From Brachybacterium nesterenkovii (GTDB lineage: Bacteria > Actinomycetota > Actinomycetes > Actinomycetales > Dermabacteraceae), in assembly GCF_900163655.1 (NCBI RefSeq), contig NZ_FWFG01000030.1, positions 1 through 64,000 on the forward strand: 64,000 nt of DNA. The letters run 5' to 3'. Made by a program: the position numbers and the translations under genes. Below, piece by piece: positions 16,431 through 29,429 of the stretch (positions are counted from its first letter, which is position 1; each line of letters opens with the position of its first letter). The notes under the pieces are model-generated. The model was given only the letters and a program-made list of their open reading frames with translations. It did no database searches and was not told the DNA's origin.

Positions 16431-18967
16431 CGGGTCTCCTCCCTCGTCAGCAGCGCCACGGGCCAGTCGGCCAGCAGCTCTCCCAGGCGGCAGGCGCCGC
16501 CGTCCACGCCGCGGCCGGTCAGCAGATCCGTCCAGCGGCCCTCGGGCAGCACGACGGTGCTCTCGTCCCAGCCGCCCCGCTGGGCCAGCGCGCAGGTCAG
16601 GCGGGAGGCCACCGCCACGACCTCGAGCGGCGCGTCGGCGGCCGCGGCGCGGCCGAAGGCGACGGCGTGGCCCGTGGTCGTGGGGACGGGGGCGTAGTGG
16701 GCGTCGCGGCCGCGGAACAGCTCCGGCCGCTCCCGCCGCAGGGTGAGCGCGCGATGGGTGAGCCACAGCTTCTCGTCGGCGATGCCGTCGGGACGGGCGC
16801 CCTCGAGCATCCGGTCCAGGCGCTCGGCGTGGGCAGCGTGGTCCACAGGGCGGCGGTTGTCCGGGTCCACGAGGGACAGGTCGATCGTCTCGTTGCCCTG
16901 GTAGACGTCGGGCACGCCCGGCATCAGCAGCTGGATCAGCTTCTGCCCCAGCACGGCGGCGCGCTGAGCGGGCAGCGTGCGGCGCGACCAGTCGTCGAGG
17001 ATCCGCGCGACCTCCTCGGAGGCCAGCGCGTGCTCGGCGAGCGCGAGCACCGCCGCCTCGTAGTCCGCATCGGGGTCGGTCCAGGTGGTGTGGATCTTCG
17101 CCTCGCGGATCGCCTTGGTCAGGTACCCGACGAGGCGCTCCGTCGTGATCCGGGGCGCGGGGGAGCCGGGCATGTCCCAGGTGCCGGCGAGGATCTGCCA
17201 CAGCAGCAGGGCCGTGGCGCCGTCGACACGGTCATCCCGCACCGCGAGCGTCGCCTCGCGCAGGGCCGCGACCGTCCGGGCCCACTCGGACGGCAGCTCC
17301 GTCAGCACCGCCAGGCGCGCGCGGACGTCCTCGCTGCGCTTGGTGTCGTGCGTGGACAGCGTGGTCATCGAGTCCGGGAAGGTGCGCAGCATCCGCCGGC
17401 AGTGCTCGTGGAGGTCGTCGGGGTCCACGCCGATGCGGTCCGGGTCGCCGCCCACCTCGTTGACCGCGATGAAGCGGTGGTAGCGGTAGAACGCCGTGTC
17501 CTCGAGGCCCTTGGCGTGCACGGGGCCGCAGGTCTGGGCGAAGCGCACCATGAACTCCGCCCTATCGGGCTCGGCCGTGCGGCCCGCGCTGCCGGCCTCG
17601 TCGCCGCAGGCCAGCGCTACGACCAGGTCGAGGGTCGCCTGCACATCGGGATCGTCGTCGAGGAGGAGTCGCGCCCGCTCGGCGGCCTCGACGAGCACCT
17701 CGCGCTGGGCTCCGGGGGCCTTCTCCCCGGGGACGATGTAGGCGCGGTAGCGGTCCATCGACCGCAGCAGCGCCACGATCGCGCGGGTGATGTTGCGCCG
17801 GGTGGTGTCGCGCAGGCGGATGTCGGCGGCGCAGATGCGGTGGACGAGCGCGGTCAGGCGCTCGATCTCGGCCCACAGGCTCGTGGTGATGACCGTGGCC
17901 GTCGACTCCGCCGCGATCTCGTCGAAGGGCCGCAGGTCGCCCGTGCGGTGCTGCCACAGATGCGTGAGCTCGAGGGTGCCGCGCGCGTCGTGGAACAGCC
18001 CGCCCACCCGCCACAGGGCGTCATAGCCCGTCGTGCCCGCGCAGGCGAAGTCCCCGGGCAGCTGCTCGTCGCCCTCGAGGATCTTCTCCACCACGGTCCA
18101 GGCACCGCCCGAGCCCTCGGCGAGGTCGGCCAGGTAGCCGCGCGGATCGGCCAGCCCGTCCGGGTGGTCGATGCGGAAGCCGTCGATCACGCCCTCGGCG
18201 TGCAGGGACAGCAGCAGGCGGTGGGTCGCAGCGAACACCGCGGGATCCTCGACGCGCACCGCGGCCAGGGTGTCGACGTCGAAGAAGCGCCGGTAGTTCA
18301 GCTCGTCGTCGGCGACCTTCCAGTACGCCAGGCGGTACCACTGGCGCTCCAGCAGGTCAGCGATGCCGAGGGATCCGGTGCCCTCGGCCAGCGGCAGCAC
18401 GTGATCGAAGTACCGCACGACCGTCTCGTTGCGCGAGCTGCCGTCGGGCTCGGGGATCTCGATCTCGTCGAGGACGATCTGCCCCTCGGCGAGCACCTCG
18501 CCCATGGGCCTGCCGAGGACGGGCACGAGGATCGAGCGCTCCGTGTTCGCGTCGATGTCGAACCAGTCCGCATAGGCGGAGGCGGGACCGTTCTTCAGCA
18601 CGTCCCACAGCTCGCGGTTGTGCCAGATCGGGGTCGGGATCGCCATGTGGTTGGGCACCACGTCGACGATCAGGCCCATGCCGTGCTCGCGGGCGACGGA
18701 GGCCAGGCGGCGCAGGCCCTTCTCGCCGCCGCACTCGGCGCTGATGCGGGCGTGATCGACGACGTCGTAGCCGTGGGTGGAGCCAGGCGCGGCCTGCAGC
18801 GCGGGGGAGCAGAACAGGTGCCCGACGCCCAGGCGGGCCAGGTAGGGGACCTGCGCGGCGGCGTCGTCGAACGTGAAACCCGCATGCAGCTGCAGGCGGT
18901 AGGTGCTGGTCGGGACCACCTGCGGTCGGCCTACCGCCGGGGTGCGGTCTGCGGTCTGCGCCGTCAT
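16427..18967 (-). CDS. treY: Malto-oligosyltrehalose synthase
   Basis: This 846-residue enzyme converts the reducing-end alpha-1,4 bond of maltodextrins into an alpha,alpha-1,1 bond. STYRLQLHAGFTFDDAA at the N-terminus and YLARLGVGHLFCSPALQA are TreY hallmarks. GFRIDHPDGLADPRGYL holds the nucleophile Asp, VVEKILEGDEQLP the acid Glu, and STHDTKRSEDVRARL the third acid. GAGGAGGGC lies just before the ATG. It follows glgX by 87 bp and overlaps treZ, so the three enzymes are made together to turn glycogen into trehalose, an osmo- and stress-protectant. Confidence 0.95.
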   Translation of the reverse strand: MTAQTADRTPAVGRPQVVPTSTYRLQLHAGFTFDDAAAQVPYLARLGVGHLFCSPALQAAPGSTHGYDVVDHARISAECGGEKGLRRLASVAREHGMGLIVDVVPNHMAIPTPIWHNRELWDVLKNGPASAYADWFDIDANTERSILVPVLGRPMGEVLAEGQIVLDEIEIPEPDGSSRNETVVRYFDHVLPLAEGTGSLGIADLLERQWYRLAYWKVADDELNYRRFFDVDTLAAVRVEDPAVFAATHRLLLSLHAEGVIDGFRIDHPDGLADPRGYLADLAEGSGGAWTVVEKILEGDEQLPGDFACAGTTGYDALWRVGGLFHDARGTLELTHLWQHRTGDLRPFDEIAAESTATVITTSLWAEIERLTALVHRICAADIRLRDTTRRNITRAIVALLRSMDRYRAYIVPGEKAPGAQREVLVEAAERARLLLDDDPDVQATLDLVVALACGDEAGSAGRTAEPDRAEFMVRFAQTCGPVHAKGLEDTAFYRYHRFIAVNEVGGDPDRIGVDPDDLHEHCRRMLRTFPDSMTTLSTHDTKRSEDVRARLAVLTELPSEWARTVAALREATLAVRDDRVDGATALLLWQILAGTWDMPGSPAPRITTERLVGYLTKAIREAKIHTTWTDPDADYEAAVLALAEHALASEEVARILDDWSRRTLPAQRAAVLGQKLIQLLMPGVPDVYQGNETIDLSLVDPDNRRPVDHAAHAERLDRMLEGARPDGIADEKLWLTHRALTLRRERPELFRGRDAHYAPVPTTTGHAVAFGRAAAADAPLEVVAVASRLTCALAQRGGWDESTVVLPEGRWTDLLTGRGVDGGACRLGELLADWPVALLTREETR

Positions 18968-19054
18968 GAGGCGCCCTCCTCGTCTCGTGTGGTGCGGGGC
19001 GTGCTCAGGTCACCGGGGCGGCGGCCGGACGGGCGCCGCCCCGGGAGCGGTCGG

Positions 19055-21298
<2,244 letters not shown>

Positions 21299-21418
21299 GC
21301 GGCCAGCCTAGTGGGCGATCCGATGCTCCCTGAGCGTCCGCGGGCGGGACGAGGCGCTGCCGATCGGTCGGGCCGGGGGCCGCGACCGCCCGGGCGGGTC
21401 GTGCCCGGACATGCGGGG

Positions 21419-21441
21419 GCCCCGGTCCGTCGGACCGGGGC
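21419..21441 (-). terminator. Hairpin after tRNA-Val(GAC)
   Basis: A perfect 11-bp stem, GCCCCGGTCCG pairing with CGGACCGGGGC, lies 13 nt beyond the 3' end of the minus-strand tRNA pair. There is no clear U-tract. It probably ends or processes the Gly-Val tRNA transcript. Confidence 0.6.
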
Positions 21442-21453
21442 TCCTGCTCCCTG

Positions 21454-21525
21454 TGCGCGATACTGGGATCGAACCAGTGACCTCTTCCGTGTCAGGGAAG
21501 CGCGCTACCGCTGCGCCAATCGCGC
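21454..21525 (-). tRNA. tRNA-Val(GAC)
   Basis: This 72-nt cloverleaf has acceptor GCGCGAT/ATCGCGC, anticodon stem CTTCC/GGAAG around CTGACAC (anticodon GAC), T-arm loop GGTTCGATCC and discriminator A. CCA is not encoded. It lies downstream of tRNA-Gly on the same strand. Confidence 0.95.
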
Positions 21526-21549
21526 GAGTGCCTCCCGGGGGAGGTACCG

Positions 21550-21622
21550 AGCGGACGACGGGACTCGAACCCGCGACCCTCACCTTGGCAAGGTGATGCT
21601 CTACCAACTGAGCCACGTCCGC
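21550..21622 (-). tRNA. tRNA-Gly(GCC), minus copy
   Basis: This 73-nt cloverleaf has acceptor GCGGACG/CGTCCGC, anticodon loop TTGCCAA (GCC) and T-arm GGGTTCGAGTCCC. CCA is not encoded. It is identical over its full length to the plus-strand copy at 21921-21993, forming a 73-bp inverted repeat. Confidence 0.96.
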
Positions 21623-21821
21623 ATATCGGCGCTACCGACGAAGGACAACAGTACGGACCTGGAAGGCGGGGCGCAAACCGAGACGGGGGAGGGTGGCGGA
21701 GGTCACGGGGCGACAGGTCAACGGCCCGGCCCTGCCGCCCATGTCGCAGGTCACACGCTCCGCGGTGCGGGGCGCTCCGCGGATCGTGTACGCTTCTGCA
21801 GGTCCGCTCCGGCGGGCATGA

Positions 21822-21893
21822 GGGCGATTGGCGTAGTGGTAGCGCGCTTCCTTCACACGGAAGAGGTCACTGGTTCGATCCCAGTATCGCCCA
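21822..21893 (+). tRNA. tRNA-Val(CAC)
   Basis: This 72-nt cloverleaf has acceptor GGGCGAT/ATCGCCC, anticodon loop TTCACAC (CAC) and discriminator A. Its body is nearly the same as that of the tRNA-Val(GAC) at 21454, suggesting a common origin. TACGCT (21789-21794) is a candidate -10 box for this plus-strand tRNA set. Confidence 0.95.
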
Positions 21894-21920
21894 CGCAGAT
21901 CCGGGATGCCGGAGATGTGT

Positions 21921-21993
21921 GCGGACGTGGCTCAGTTGGTAGAGCATCACCTTGCCAAGGTGAGGGTCGCGGGTTCGAGTCCCGTCGTCCGCT
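21921..21993 (+). tRNA. tRNA-Gly(GCC), plus copy
   Basis: This 73-nt cloverleaf has anticodon GCC. It is identical to the minus-strand copy at 21550-21622, lies 27 bp after tRNA-Val(CAC), and is followed by a T-rich terminator. Confidence 0.96.
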
Positions 21994-22000
21994 CCGGGAG

Positions 22001-22037
22001 ACGGCGCCCCGAGGTTCCTCGGAGCGCCGTTGTGTGT
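22001..22037 (+). terminator. Rho-independent terminator after tRNA-Gly
   Basis: The stem ACGGCGC-C-CCGAGG / CCTCGG-A-GCGCCGT (22001-22030) is followed by TGTGTGTT. It probably separates the Val-Gly tRNA transcript from tRNA-Cys. Confidence 0.75.
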
Positions 22038-22084
22038 TCCACCGCCGTCCGGCGCGGTCGCGCGTAGGATGGCGGACACCTCCT

Positions 22085-22155
22085 GGTGGGTTGGCCGAGA
22101 GGCGAGGCAACGGCCTGCAAAGCCGTGTACACGGGTTCGAATCCCGTACCCACCT
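22085..22155 (+). tRNA. tRNA-Cys(GCA)
   Basis: This 71-nt cloverleaf has acceptor GGTGGGT/ACCCACC, anticodon loop CTGCAAA (GCA) and discriminator T. Unlike the Val and Gly genes, the CCA end is encoded (22156-22158). Confidence 0.95.
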
Positions 22156-22163
22156 CCACCGTG

Positions 22164-22201
22164 AAGGGCCCCGTGATCGCTGCTGCGATCGCGGGGCCCT
22201 T
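22164..22201. terminator. Bidirectional terminator between tRNA-Cys and the Gly-rich gene
   Basis: A 16-bp stem of AAGGGCCCCGTGATCG with CGATCGCGGGGCCCTT (one mismatch) lies between convergent units. It shares the AAGGGCCCC core with the terminators at 41401 and 52772. Confidence 0.75.
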
Positions 22202-22247
22202 CTGCGTGCGCGGGCGGTGCGCGGCGCATCCGGCCGAGGGAACGGCC

Positions 22248-22916
22248 TCAGAAACCGCCCGGCCCGCCGCCACCGGGGCCGCCGAAGCCGCCGCCCGGCC
22301 CGCCGCCGAAGCCGCGACCGCCGCCGCCGAAACTGCCGCCGCCGGGTCCTCCGCCTGGGCCGCCGAAGCCCTGCCCGCCGCGCATCTGGCCCTGGCCGAG
22401 CATGCCGCCGAGCAGTCCGCCCATGCCCTGGCCGAAGCCGCCCATGCCCATCGGGCCCATCCCGCCGCCCAGCAGGCGCCGCAGGATGCCGGGCTTCCCG
22501 CCGGTGTCGAACAGCGCGTTGACCACCGCGGAGCCGAGCACGCCGATCGCCAGCCCGCCCAGCAGTGCGCCGCCCGTCCCCACCCCGGTGCCGCTCAGGG
22601 CGCTGGTGAGCGAGCCGGGCTGCATGATCTCCATGCGCGTGGCCGATCGCGCCAGGGAGGAGGCGCTGGCATCGGCCGGGGCGGCCCCCGCCTGCGCCAG
22701 GGCCTGCAGCACCTCGGCGCGCTCGCTCTCGCTCATCGCGGCGAAAGCCTCCTCGTGGGCCTTCTCGATCTGGTCGGGGGAGGCGGTGCGCAGTAGGTAC
22801 TGGTACTTCTCCACCGCGTCGCGCTCGGGGTCGGCGCTGCCCGCGGCCGCAGGGTCCGTGCCGGTCCCGGCGGGGGTGAAGCCCGCGTAGCCGGGGGTGC
22901 TCGTGCTCTGGTCCAT
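22248..22916 (-). CDS. Glycine-rich protein of unknown function
   Basis: This 222-residue protein was not recognised. Residues 1-30 are Ser/Thr/Gly/Pro-rich. Residues about 35-80 are helical and charged ([31 protein letters not shown], kept here to its start). A hydrophobic helix ([21 protein letters not shown]) lies near residues 117-137. The C-terminal 70 residues are almost pure Gly with Met, Gln and Phe. AGGAG lies 6 nt before the ATG, supporting translation. A single membrane helix plus a flexible Gly-rich tail suggests a surface or scaffold protein, which is inference. It stands alone between tRNA-Cys and thrS. Confidence 0.7.
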   Translation of the reverse strand: MDQSTSTPGYAGFTPAGTGTDPAAAGSADPERDAVEKYQYLLRTASPDQIEKAHEEAFAAMSESERAEVLQALAQAGAAPADASASSLARSATRMEIMQPGSLTSALSGTGVGTGGALLGGLAIGVLGSAVVNALFDTGGKPGILRRLLGGGMGPMGMGGFGQGMGGLLGGMLGQGQMRGGQGFGGPGGGPGGGSFGGGGRGFGGGPGGGFGGPGGGGPGGF

Positions 22917-23057
22917 CTCGATCTCCTGTCCTGAGGGCCTGTCGGCCTCTCGATGGATCCAGAGTCGGCGCCGGGGCTGTGCCGCTGCCCGACCAGGTGC
23001 TGTGCAGCGGCTGTGCCATGGGCGCGGGTGCGCGGGTCGCGGGTCGCCGTGCCGCAC

Positions 23058-23063
23058 TACGAT
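23058..23063 (+). promoter_or_regulatory. Candidate thrS -10 box
   Basis: TACGAT lies 57 bp before the thrS GTG, giving a short leader. The 203-bp gap from 22917 to 23119 shows no T-box specifier/antiterminator pattern, only this box and GC-rich sequence. Confidence 0.5.
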
Positions 23064-23119
23064 GGTCGGCGGAGCCGGCATCGTGGGCCGGCTCGCCCCT
23101 ACCTCCGAAGGAGACCGCA

Positions 23120-25116
<1,997 letters not shown>

Positions 25117-25120
<4 letters not shown>

Positions 25121-25770
25121 CCGACCGCGAGGGCACGACGATGAGCGCCGCGGACGGCGGCCCGGACGGCGGTGCCGAGGGCACCGCGGCAGCGGGACCG
25201 GGGAAGGACGTGCGGGTCGAGGACTCCGCGGCCTTCCCCGGCGAGCCCGACGCCCTGGACCGCCTCTGGACCCCGCACCGCATGGTGTACATCCAGGGCG
25301 AGGGCAAGCCCGACGACCCCGCCGACGCCGAGCAGTGCCCGTTCTGCGCGGGGCCGGGCAGGTCCGACGAGGACGCGCTCATCGTCCACCGCGGCACCAG
25401 CGCCTTCGTGATCCTGAACCTGTTCCCCTACAACAGCGGCCACCTGCTCGTCTGCCCGTACCGCCACGTCGCCGACTACACCGAGCTCACCGAGCAGGAG
25501 GTCCTCGAGGTCGCGGAGCTGACGCGGACGGCGATGCGGGTGGTGCGCGCCGTCTCGAAGCCCGCAGGCTTCAACCTGGGCATGAACCAGGGCGAGGTGG
25601 CGGGGGCCGGGATCGCCGCCCATCTGCATCAGCACGTGGTCCCGCGCTGGCAGGGGGACGCGAACTTCCTGCCGATCGTGGCGCGGACGAAGGCGCTGCC
25701 GATCCTGCTGGCGGACACGCGGCGCATGTTCGCCGAGGCGTGGCCCGACGGCGAGGCGGCGGACGGCTGA
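25117..25770 (+). CDS. HIT-family nucleotide hydrolase/phosphorylase
   Basis: A 217-residue histidine-triad protein. CPFC near residue 69 is a probable zinc site, [17 protein letters not shown] is the central family block, and [10 protein letters not shown] (near residue 169) is the catalytic triad. It resembles actinobacterial Ap4A phosphorylase-type HIT proteins, which act on dinucleoside polyphosphates. The GTG at 25117 overlaps the thrS stop (GTGA). An in-frame ATG at 25141 with GAGGG upstream is an alternative that would remove 8 residues. Its stop overlaps the ATG of a 42-codon ORF. Confidence 0.87.
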
Positions 25771-25898
25771 TGCGAGAGCCCGGGCCGGACGCGGCCGATG
25801 CTGTCCCGCGCCCGCGCCCGTCCAGCACAATGGACCCGTCCAGCACCATGGGCGCAGACCGCACACCGGGCAGCGACCGCGCGCAGGAGGCGATGTGA
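25770..25898 (+). CDS. Possible 42-residue linking ORF between HIT and prsW genes
   Basis: This short frame starts at an ATG overlapping the HIT stop (TGATG) and stops at a TGA that overlaps the prsW GTG (GTGA), tiling the gap exactly. The peptide is Pro/Ser/Asp-rich and contains a repeated PSSTM element (18-bp direct repeat at about 25818-25853). There is no known domain. It may serve mainly to carry ribosomes to prsW, or be chance in a GC-rich frame. Confidence 0.35.
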   Translation: MREPGPDAADAVPRPRPSSTMDPSSTMGADRTPGSDRAQEAM

Positions 25899-27280
25899 AG
25901 AATCCGGCACCCCCGATCCCGCCCGCTCCCGGGCGCGCTCCGGCGCGACCCGCCCCGCCGCGCGGCGACGGCTACGGCTACGACGTCGCGCGCTCCGATC
26001 CGCGGGCGCCGGGACGGCTCGGGGAGGCCGACGGCACCGGTCCCGTGCGGCCCACGCGCCCGTGGGTGCGCCGCCTCATCTGGTCGATCGCGTTCACGGC
26101 GCTCGCGCTCATCGCGGTCGGCGTCTGGTTCCTCGCGATCCGCCCCATGGGCCTGGGGACATCGCTGGTCGCCTTCACGGCCGCGCTGGTGCCGGTCGCG
26201 ATCGTGCTCTCGGCCGTGTGGTGGCTCGATCGCTACACGCCCCAGCCGCGGGTCACGCTCGTCTTCGCCTTCGCGTGGGGCGCCGCGATGTCCGTCGCCC
26301 TCGCGCTCCTGGTGGGCAGCATCGCCGAGTTCGCGATCTCGGCGATCGGGGCCGAGGAGGACTCCGCCCAGTTCCTCGGCGCCGTCGTGCAGGCGCCCGT
26401 CGTCGAGGAGTCCATGAAGTCCGCCGGGCTGCTCGTGCTGCTGATCTTCGGGCGCCGCTTCATCTCCGGCCCCCTCGACGGCGTGGTCTACGCGATCCTC
26501 ATCGCCGGCGGCTTCGCCTTCACCGAGAACATCCTCTACTTCGGCAGCGCCTTCCTCGAGTCCCAGGCCGCGGGGGAGGTCGACGCCTTCTGGCAGACCT
26601 TCCTGCTGCGCGGCATCATGTCGCCCTTCGCCCACGCCAGCTTCACCTCGCTCGCGGGGATCGGGATCGGGCTCGCCGCCGAGCGCCGCTCGCTGCTGCT
26701 GTACGCGGGCCTCGGGCTGGGAGGGCTGTCGCTGGGCATGTGCCTCCACGCCCTGTGGAACGGTGCGACGTTCTTCCTCGACGTCGACCCAGAGAACCCG
26801 CTGCGCTCCTTCCTCGAGTACTACGCGTACGTCCAGCTCCCGATCTTCCTCGTCCTCGCGGGGATCCTGCTGTGGCTGCGCCTGCGCGAGCGCTCGATCA
26901 TCCGCCGTCAGCTCAGCTCGTACGGGCGCGCCGGCTGGTTCACGCCCGACGAGGTGAGGATGCTGCTGTCGATGCGCCGCCGCCGCCGCGCCGAGGCCTG
27001 GACGGCCCGCTCCGGCGCCAACGCGCGGCGCGCGATGCGCGACCTCATCCGCGCCTCCGTGCAGCTGGCCATGGACCGCAACTCGGTCATGTGCTCCCGC
27101 TCGACCGAGCGCACGCGCCGCGCCGAGCGCGAGCTCCTCGAGCGCATCACGTCCGACCGGCGGCTCATCGGCGCGCTCACCCGGCCCGTCGCCCGGCGCG
27201 CGTCCTCTGGGGGTGCCGAGCGCCCCGTCGCGCCCGCGCATGATCCCGCCGCCGTCGAGGCCGTCGGGGCCCGCGCCTGA
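25895..27280 (+). CDS. PrsW-family intramembrane protease
   Basis: This 461-residue membrane protein has a Pro-rich cytoplasmic N-terminus (about 60 residues), then about eight hydrophobic helices with the PrsW/CAAX-like active-site motifs. These are [10 protein letters not shown] (EE-x-x-K), [12 protein letters not shown] (F-x-x-x-EN), [10 protein letters not shown] and CLHALWNG. In Bacillus PrsW cleaves an anti-sigma factor; the target here is unknown. A perfect AGGAGG lies 4 nt before the GTG. The C-terminal 110 residues are Arg-rich and cytoplasmic. It is the distal gene of thrS-HIT-prsW. Confidence 0.87.
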   Translation: MKNPAPPIPPAPGRAPARPAPPRGDGYGYDVARSDPRAPGRLGEADGTGPVRPTRPWVRRLIWSIAFTALALIAVGVWFLAIRPMGLGTSLVAFTAALVPVAIVLSAVWWLDRYTPQPRVTLVFAFAWGAAMSVALALLVGSIAEFAISAIGAEEDSAQFLGAVVQAPVVEESMKSAGLLVLLIFGRRFISGPLDGVVYAILIAGGFAFTENILYFGSAFLESQAAGEVDAFWQTFLLRGIMSPFAHASFTSLAGIGIGLAAERRSLLLYAGLGLGGLSLGMCLHALWNGATFFLDVDPENPLRSFLEYYAYVQLPIFLVLAGILLWLRLRERSIIRRQLSSYGRAGWFTPDEVRMLLSMRRRRRAEAWTARSGANARRAMRDLIRASVQLAMDRNSVMCSRSTERTRRAERELLERITSDRRLIGALTRPVARRASSGGAERPVAPAHDPAAVEAVGARA

Positions 27281-27285
27281 CGCCC

Positions 27286-27313
27286 CGGCCCTCCCGGTCC
27301 GGGGGAGGGGCCG
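27286..27313 (+). terminator. GC-rich hairpin after prsW
   Basis: CGGCCCTCCC pairs with GGGAGGGGCCG (one bulge) 6 nt after the prsW stop. There is no U-tract. It lies just upstream of the yebC promoter. Confidence 0.5.
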
Positions 27314-27321
27314 TGCGCTCG

Positions 27322-27327
27322 TACAAT
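27322..27327 (+). promoter_or_regulatory. Candidate yebC -10 box
   Basis: TACAAT lies 86 bp before the yebC ATG, downstream of the prsW hairpin. It is one of the better matches to TANNNT in the window. Confidence 0.55.
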
Positions 27328-27413
27328 GGAGCGACGCGCAGCGTGCCCGAACGGATCCCCCTCGGGTCCCGGACGGGCGCCCCGGCGCCGCCAGCCATCA
27401 CCGAAGGAGAGTC

Positions 27414-28172
27414 ATGTCGGGTCATTCCAAGTGGGCGACGACCAAGCACAAGAAGGCCGCGATCGATGCCAAGCGCGGCAAGCTGTTCGCCAAGCTGATC
27501 AAGAACATCGAGGTCGCGGCGCGCACCGGCGGCGCCGACCCCGCGGGCAACCCGACGCTCTTCGACGCCATCCAGAAGGCCAAGAAGACCTCGGTCCCCA
27601 ACGACAATATCGAGCGCGCGGTCAAGCGCGGCGGCGGCCAGGAGGCCGGCGGCGCCGACTACCAGACGCTCATGTACGAGGGCTACGCGCCCGGCGGCGT
27701 GGCCGTCCTCGTCGAGTGCCTCACCGACAACAAGAACCGTGCGGTCTCCGAGGTCCGCGTGGCGTTCAGCCGCAACGGCGGCAACATGGCCGACTCCGGC
27801 TCGGTGTCCTACATGTTCCACCGCAAGGGCGTCGTGACCCTGCCCCAGGGCGAGCACACCGAGGACGAGCTGCTCGAGGTGGTCCTCGACGCGGGCGCCG
27901 AGGAGATCTCCGACGAGGGCGAGACCTTCGAGATCATCTCCGAGGCCAGCGACGTCGTGGCCGTCCGCACCGCCCTGCAGGACGCCGGCATCGACTACGA
28001 CAGCGCCGAGGCGCAGTTCGTGCCGACGATGCGCACCGCCGTGGACCTCGAGGGCGCGCAGAAGGTGTTCCGCCTCATCGACGCGCTCGAGGACAGCGAC
28101 GACGTCCAGAACGTCTACACGAACATCGAGATCCCCGAGGACGTCGCCGCCCAGCTCGAGGCCGAGGACTGA
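27414..28172 (+). CDS. yebC: YebC/PmpR-family protein
   Basis: This 252-residue protein begins with the family signature [16 protein letters not shown] and keeps [25 protein letters not shown] and the [22 protein letters not shown] block. YebC proteins are three-domain factors described both as transcription regulators and as translation factors that relieve ribosome stalling at proline stretches. It precedes ruvC by 22 bp, the conserved yebC-ruvC-ruvA-ruvB order. GAAGGAGA lies 5 nt before the ATG. Confidence 0.95.
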   Translation: MSGHSKWATTKHKKAAIDAKRGKLFAKLIKNIEVAARTGGADPAGNPTLFDAIQKAKKTSVPNDNIERAVKRGGGQEAGGADYQTLMYEGYAPGGVAVLVECLTDNKNRAVSEVRVAFSRNGGNMADSGSVSYMFHRKGVVTLPQGEHTEDELLEVVLDAGAEEISDEGETFEIISEASDVVAVRTALQDAGIDYDSAEAQFVPTMRTAVDLEGAQKVFRLIDALEDSDDVQNVYTNIEIPEDVAAQLEAED

Positions 28173-28194
28173 TCCCGCGGGCGGGGGAGCGGTC

Positions 28195-28785
28195 GTGACG
28201 CTGCGCGTCCTGGGGGTCGACCCCGGTCTCACCCGCTGCGGCATCGGCGTCCTCGACGCCGGTGCCGGGCGCGGCGCGACCCTCGTGGACGTGGGCGTCA
28301 TCCGCTCGAGCTCCGACGATGCGATCGACCAGCGCCTGCTCGCCCTCTCGCGCGGGCTGCGCGAGGTCATCGAGCTGCACGCGCCCGACGTCGTCGCGAT
28401 CGAGCGCGTCTTCGCGCAGAACAACACCCCGACGGTGATGGGCACCGCCCAGGTCTCCGGGATCGCGATCTTGCTGGCGGCCGAGCGGGGCATCCCGATT
28501 GCCATGCACACCCCCAGCGAGGTGAAGGCGGCGGTGACGGGGAACGGCAGTGCGGACAAGAAGCAGATCCAGACGATGCTCGTGCGCCTGCTGGGACTGT
28601 CCGCCCCGCCCAAGCCGGCCGATGCGGCCGACGCCCTCGCGATCGCGCTCACCCAGCTGTGGCGCGGCCCCGGCCCGGTGCGCACCGACGCCTCCGGCGG
28701 CGCCCGCACGAGCGCCCAGGCCGTGTGGGCGCAGGCGGAGCGCTCGGCGCGCCGCGCCCGGGAGACCTCCACCTCCCGCTTCTGA
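28195..28785 (+). CDS. ruvC: Holliday junction resolvase RuvC
   Basis: This 196-residue endonuclease cleaves Holliday junctions during recombination. The four catalytic acids are visible: Asp9 (LGVDPG), Glu70 (VVAIERVF), Asp142 and Asp145 (PADAADALAIAL). The NNTPTVMG segment after Glu70 is conserved. The last 40 residues are Arg/Ser-rich and less conserved. It starts with GTG 22 bp after yebC and is probably cotranscribed with it, while ruvA has an additional promoter. Confidence 0.95.
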   Translation: MTLRVLGVDPGLTRCGIGVLDAGAGRGATLVDVGVIRSSSDDAIDQRLLALSRGLREVIELHAPDVVAIERVFAQNNTPTVMGTAQVSGIAILLAAERGIPIAMHTPSEVKAAVTGNGSADKKQIQTMLVRLLGLSAPPKPADAADALAIALTQLWRGPGPVRTDASGGARTSAQAVWAQAERSARRARETSTSRF

Positions 28786-28801
28786 TCGAACACCCGTTCT
28801 A
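28786..28801 (+). promoter_or_regulatory. Putative LexA (SOS) box before ruvA
   Basis: TCGAACACCCGTTCTA matches the Gram-positive/actinobacterial SOS consensus CGAAC-N4-GTTCG at 9 of 10 arm positions. Its right end overlaps the -10 box TAGAGT (28800-28805). ruvAB is a known LexA target in many bacteria, so SOS induction is expected. Confidence 0.7.
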
Positions 28802-28811
28802 GAGTGGTCCC

Positions 28812-29429
28812 GTGATCTCGACACTGACCGGGCGCGTCGCCGCCCTCTCCCTCGATGCCCTCGTCCTCGACGTCGGCGGCGTCGGCTTCGCCGTGCGCAC
28901 CACGCCCCAGGCCCTCGCCGAGGCGCGGCACGGCCAGGAGCTCACGATGCACACTGAGCTCGTGGTCCGCGAGGACTCCCTGACGCTCTACGGCTTCCCG
29001 CGCCCGGAGGAGACGGAGATCTTCCGCATCGTGCAGTCGGTCTCAGGCATCGGCCCGCGCATCGCCCTCGCGGTGCTGGCGGTGCTGTCGCCGGACGACC
29101 TGCGCCGCGCGGTCGCGGCAGGGGACACGAAGGCGATCACGCGCACTCCCGGGATCGGCCCCAAGGTGGCCCAGCGCATGGTGCTCGAGCTCAAGGACCG
29201 CATCGGCGCCCCGAGCGGCGAGGCCTCCGCCGACGGCGATGCCGCCCCCGCCCTCGCGGCCGACGCCCCGGCGACGGGCCCCGAGGGGGATGTCGTGCAG
29301 GCGCTCATCGGCCTGGGGTGGCCCGAGAAGGCGGCGGCCGACGCGGTCGCGAAGGCCGCGGGCGACGGTGCGAGCGACGCCGGAGCGCTTCTGCGCGAGG
29401 CGCTGCGCCGCCTCGGAGGCTCCCGGTGA
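28812..29429 (+). CDS. ruvA: Holliday junction branch-migration protein RuvA
   Basis: This 205-residue protein has the N-terminal OB domain ([28 protein letters not shown]), two helix-hairpin-helix motifs ([13 protein letters not shown] and [16 protein letters not shown]) and a flexible C-terminal helical domain that contacts RuvB. It binds four-way junctions and positions RuvB. The GTG start lies 6 nt after TAGAGT, so this transcript is probably leaderless and lies under the LexA-like box. Its stop overlaps the ruvB GTG (GTGA). Confidence 0.96.
   Translation: MISTLTGRVAALSLDALVLDVGGVGFAVRTTPQALAEARHGQELTMHTELVVREDSLTLYGFPRPEETEIFRIVQSVSGIGPRIALAVLAVLSPDDLRRAVAAGDTKAITRTPGIGPKVAQRMVLELKDRIGAPSGEASADGDAAPALAADAPATGPEGDVVQALIGLGWPEKAAADAVAKAAGDGASDAGALLREALRRLGGSR

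Noticed and set aside
22919-23119. Possible T-box leader before thrS
   Set aside because: There is no AGGGUGGnACCGCG-like antiterminator or specifier loop; only a -10 box and GC-rich sequence were found.
27286-27413. Possible structured RNA leader before yebC
   Set aside because: The hairpin is best explained as the end of prsW. The remaining leader shows no recognised riboswitch pattern.
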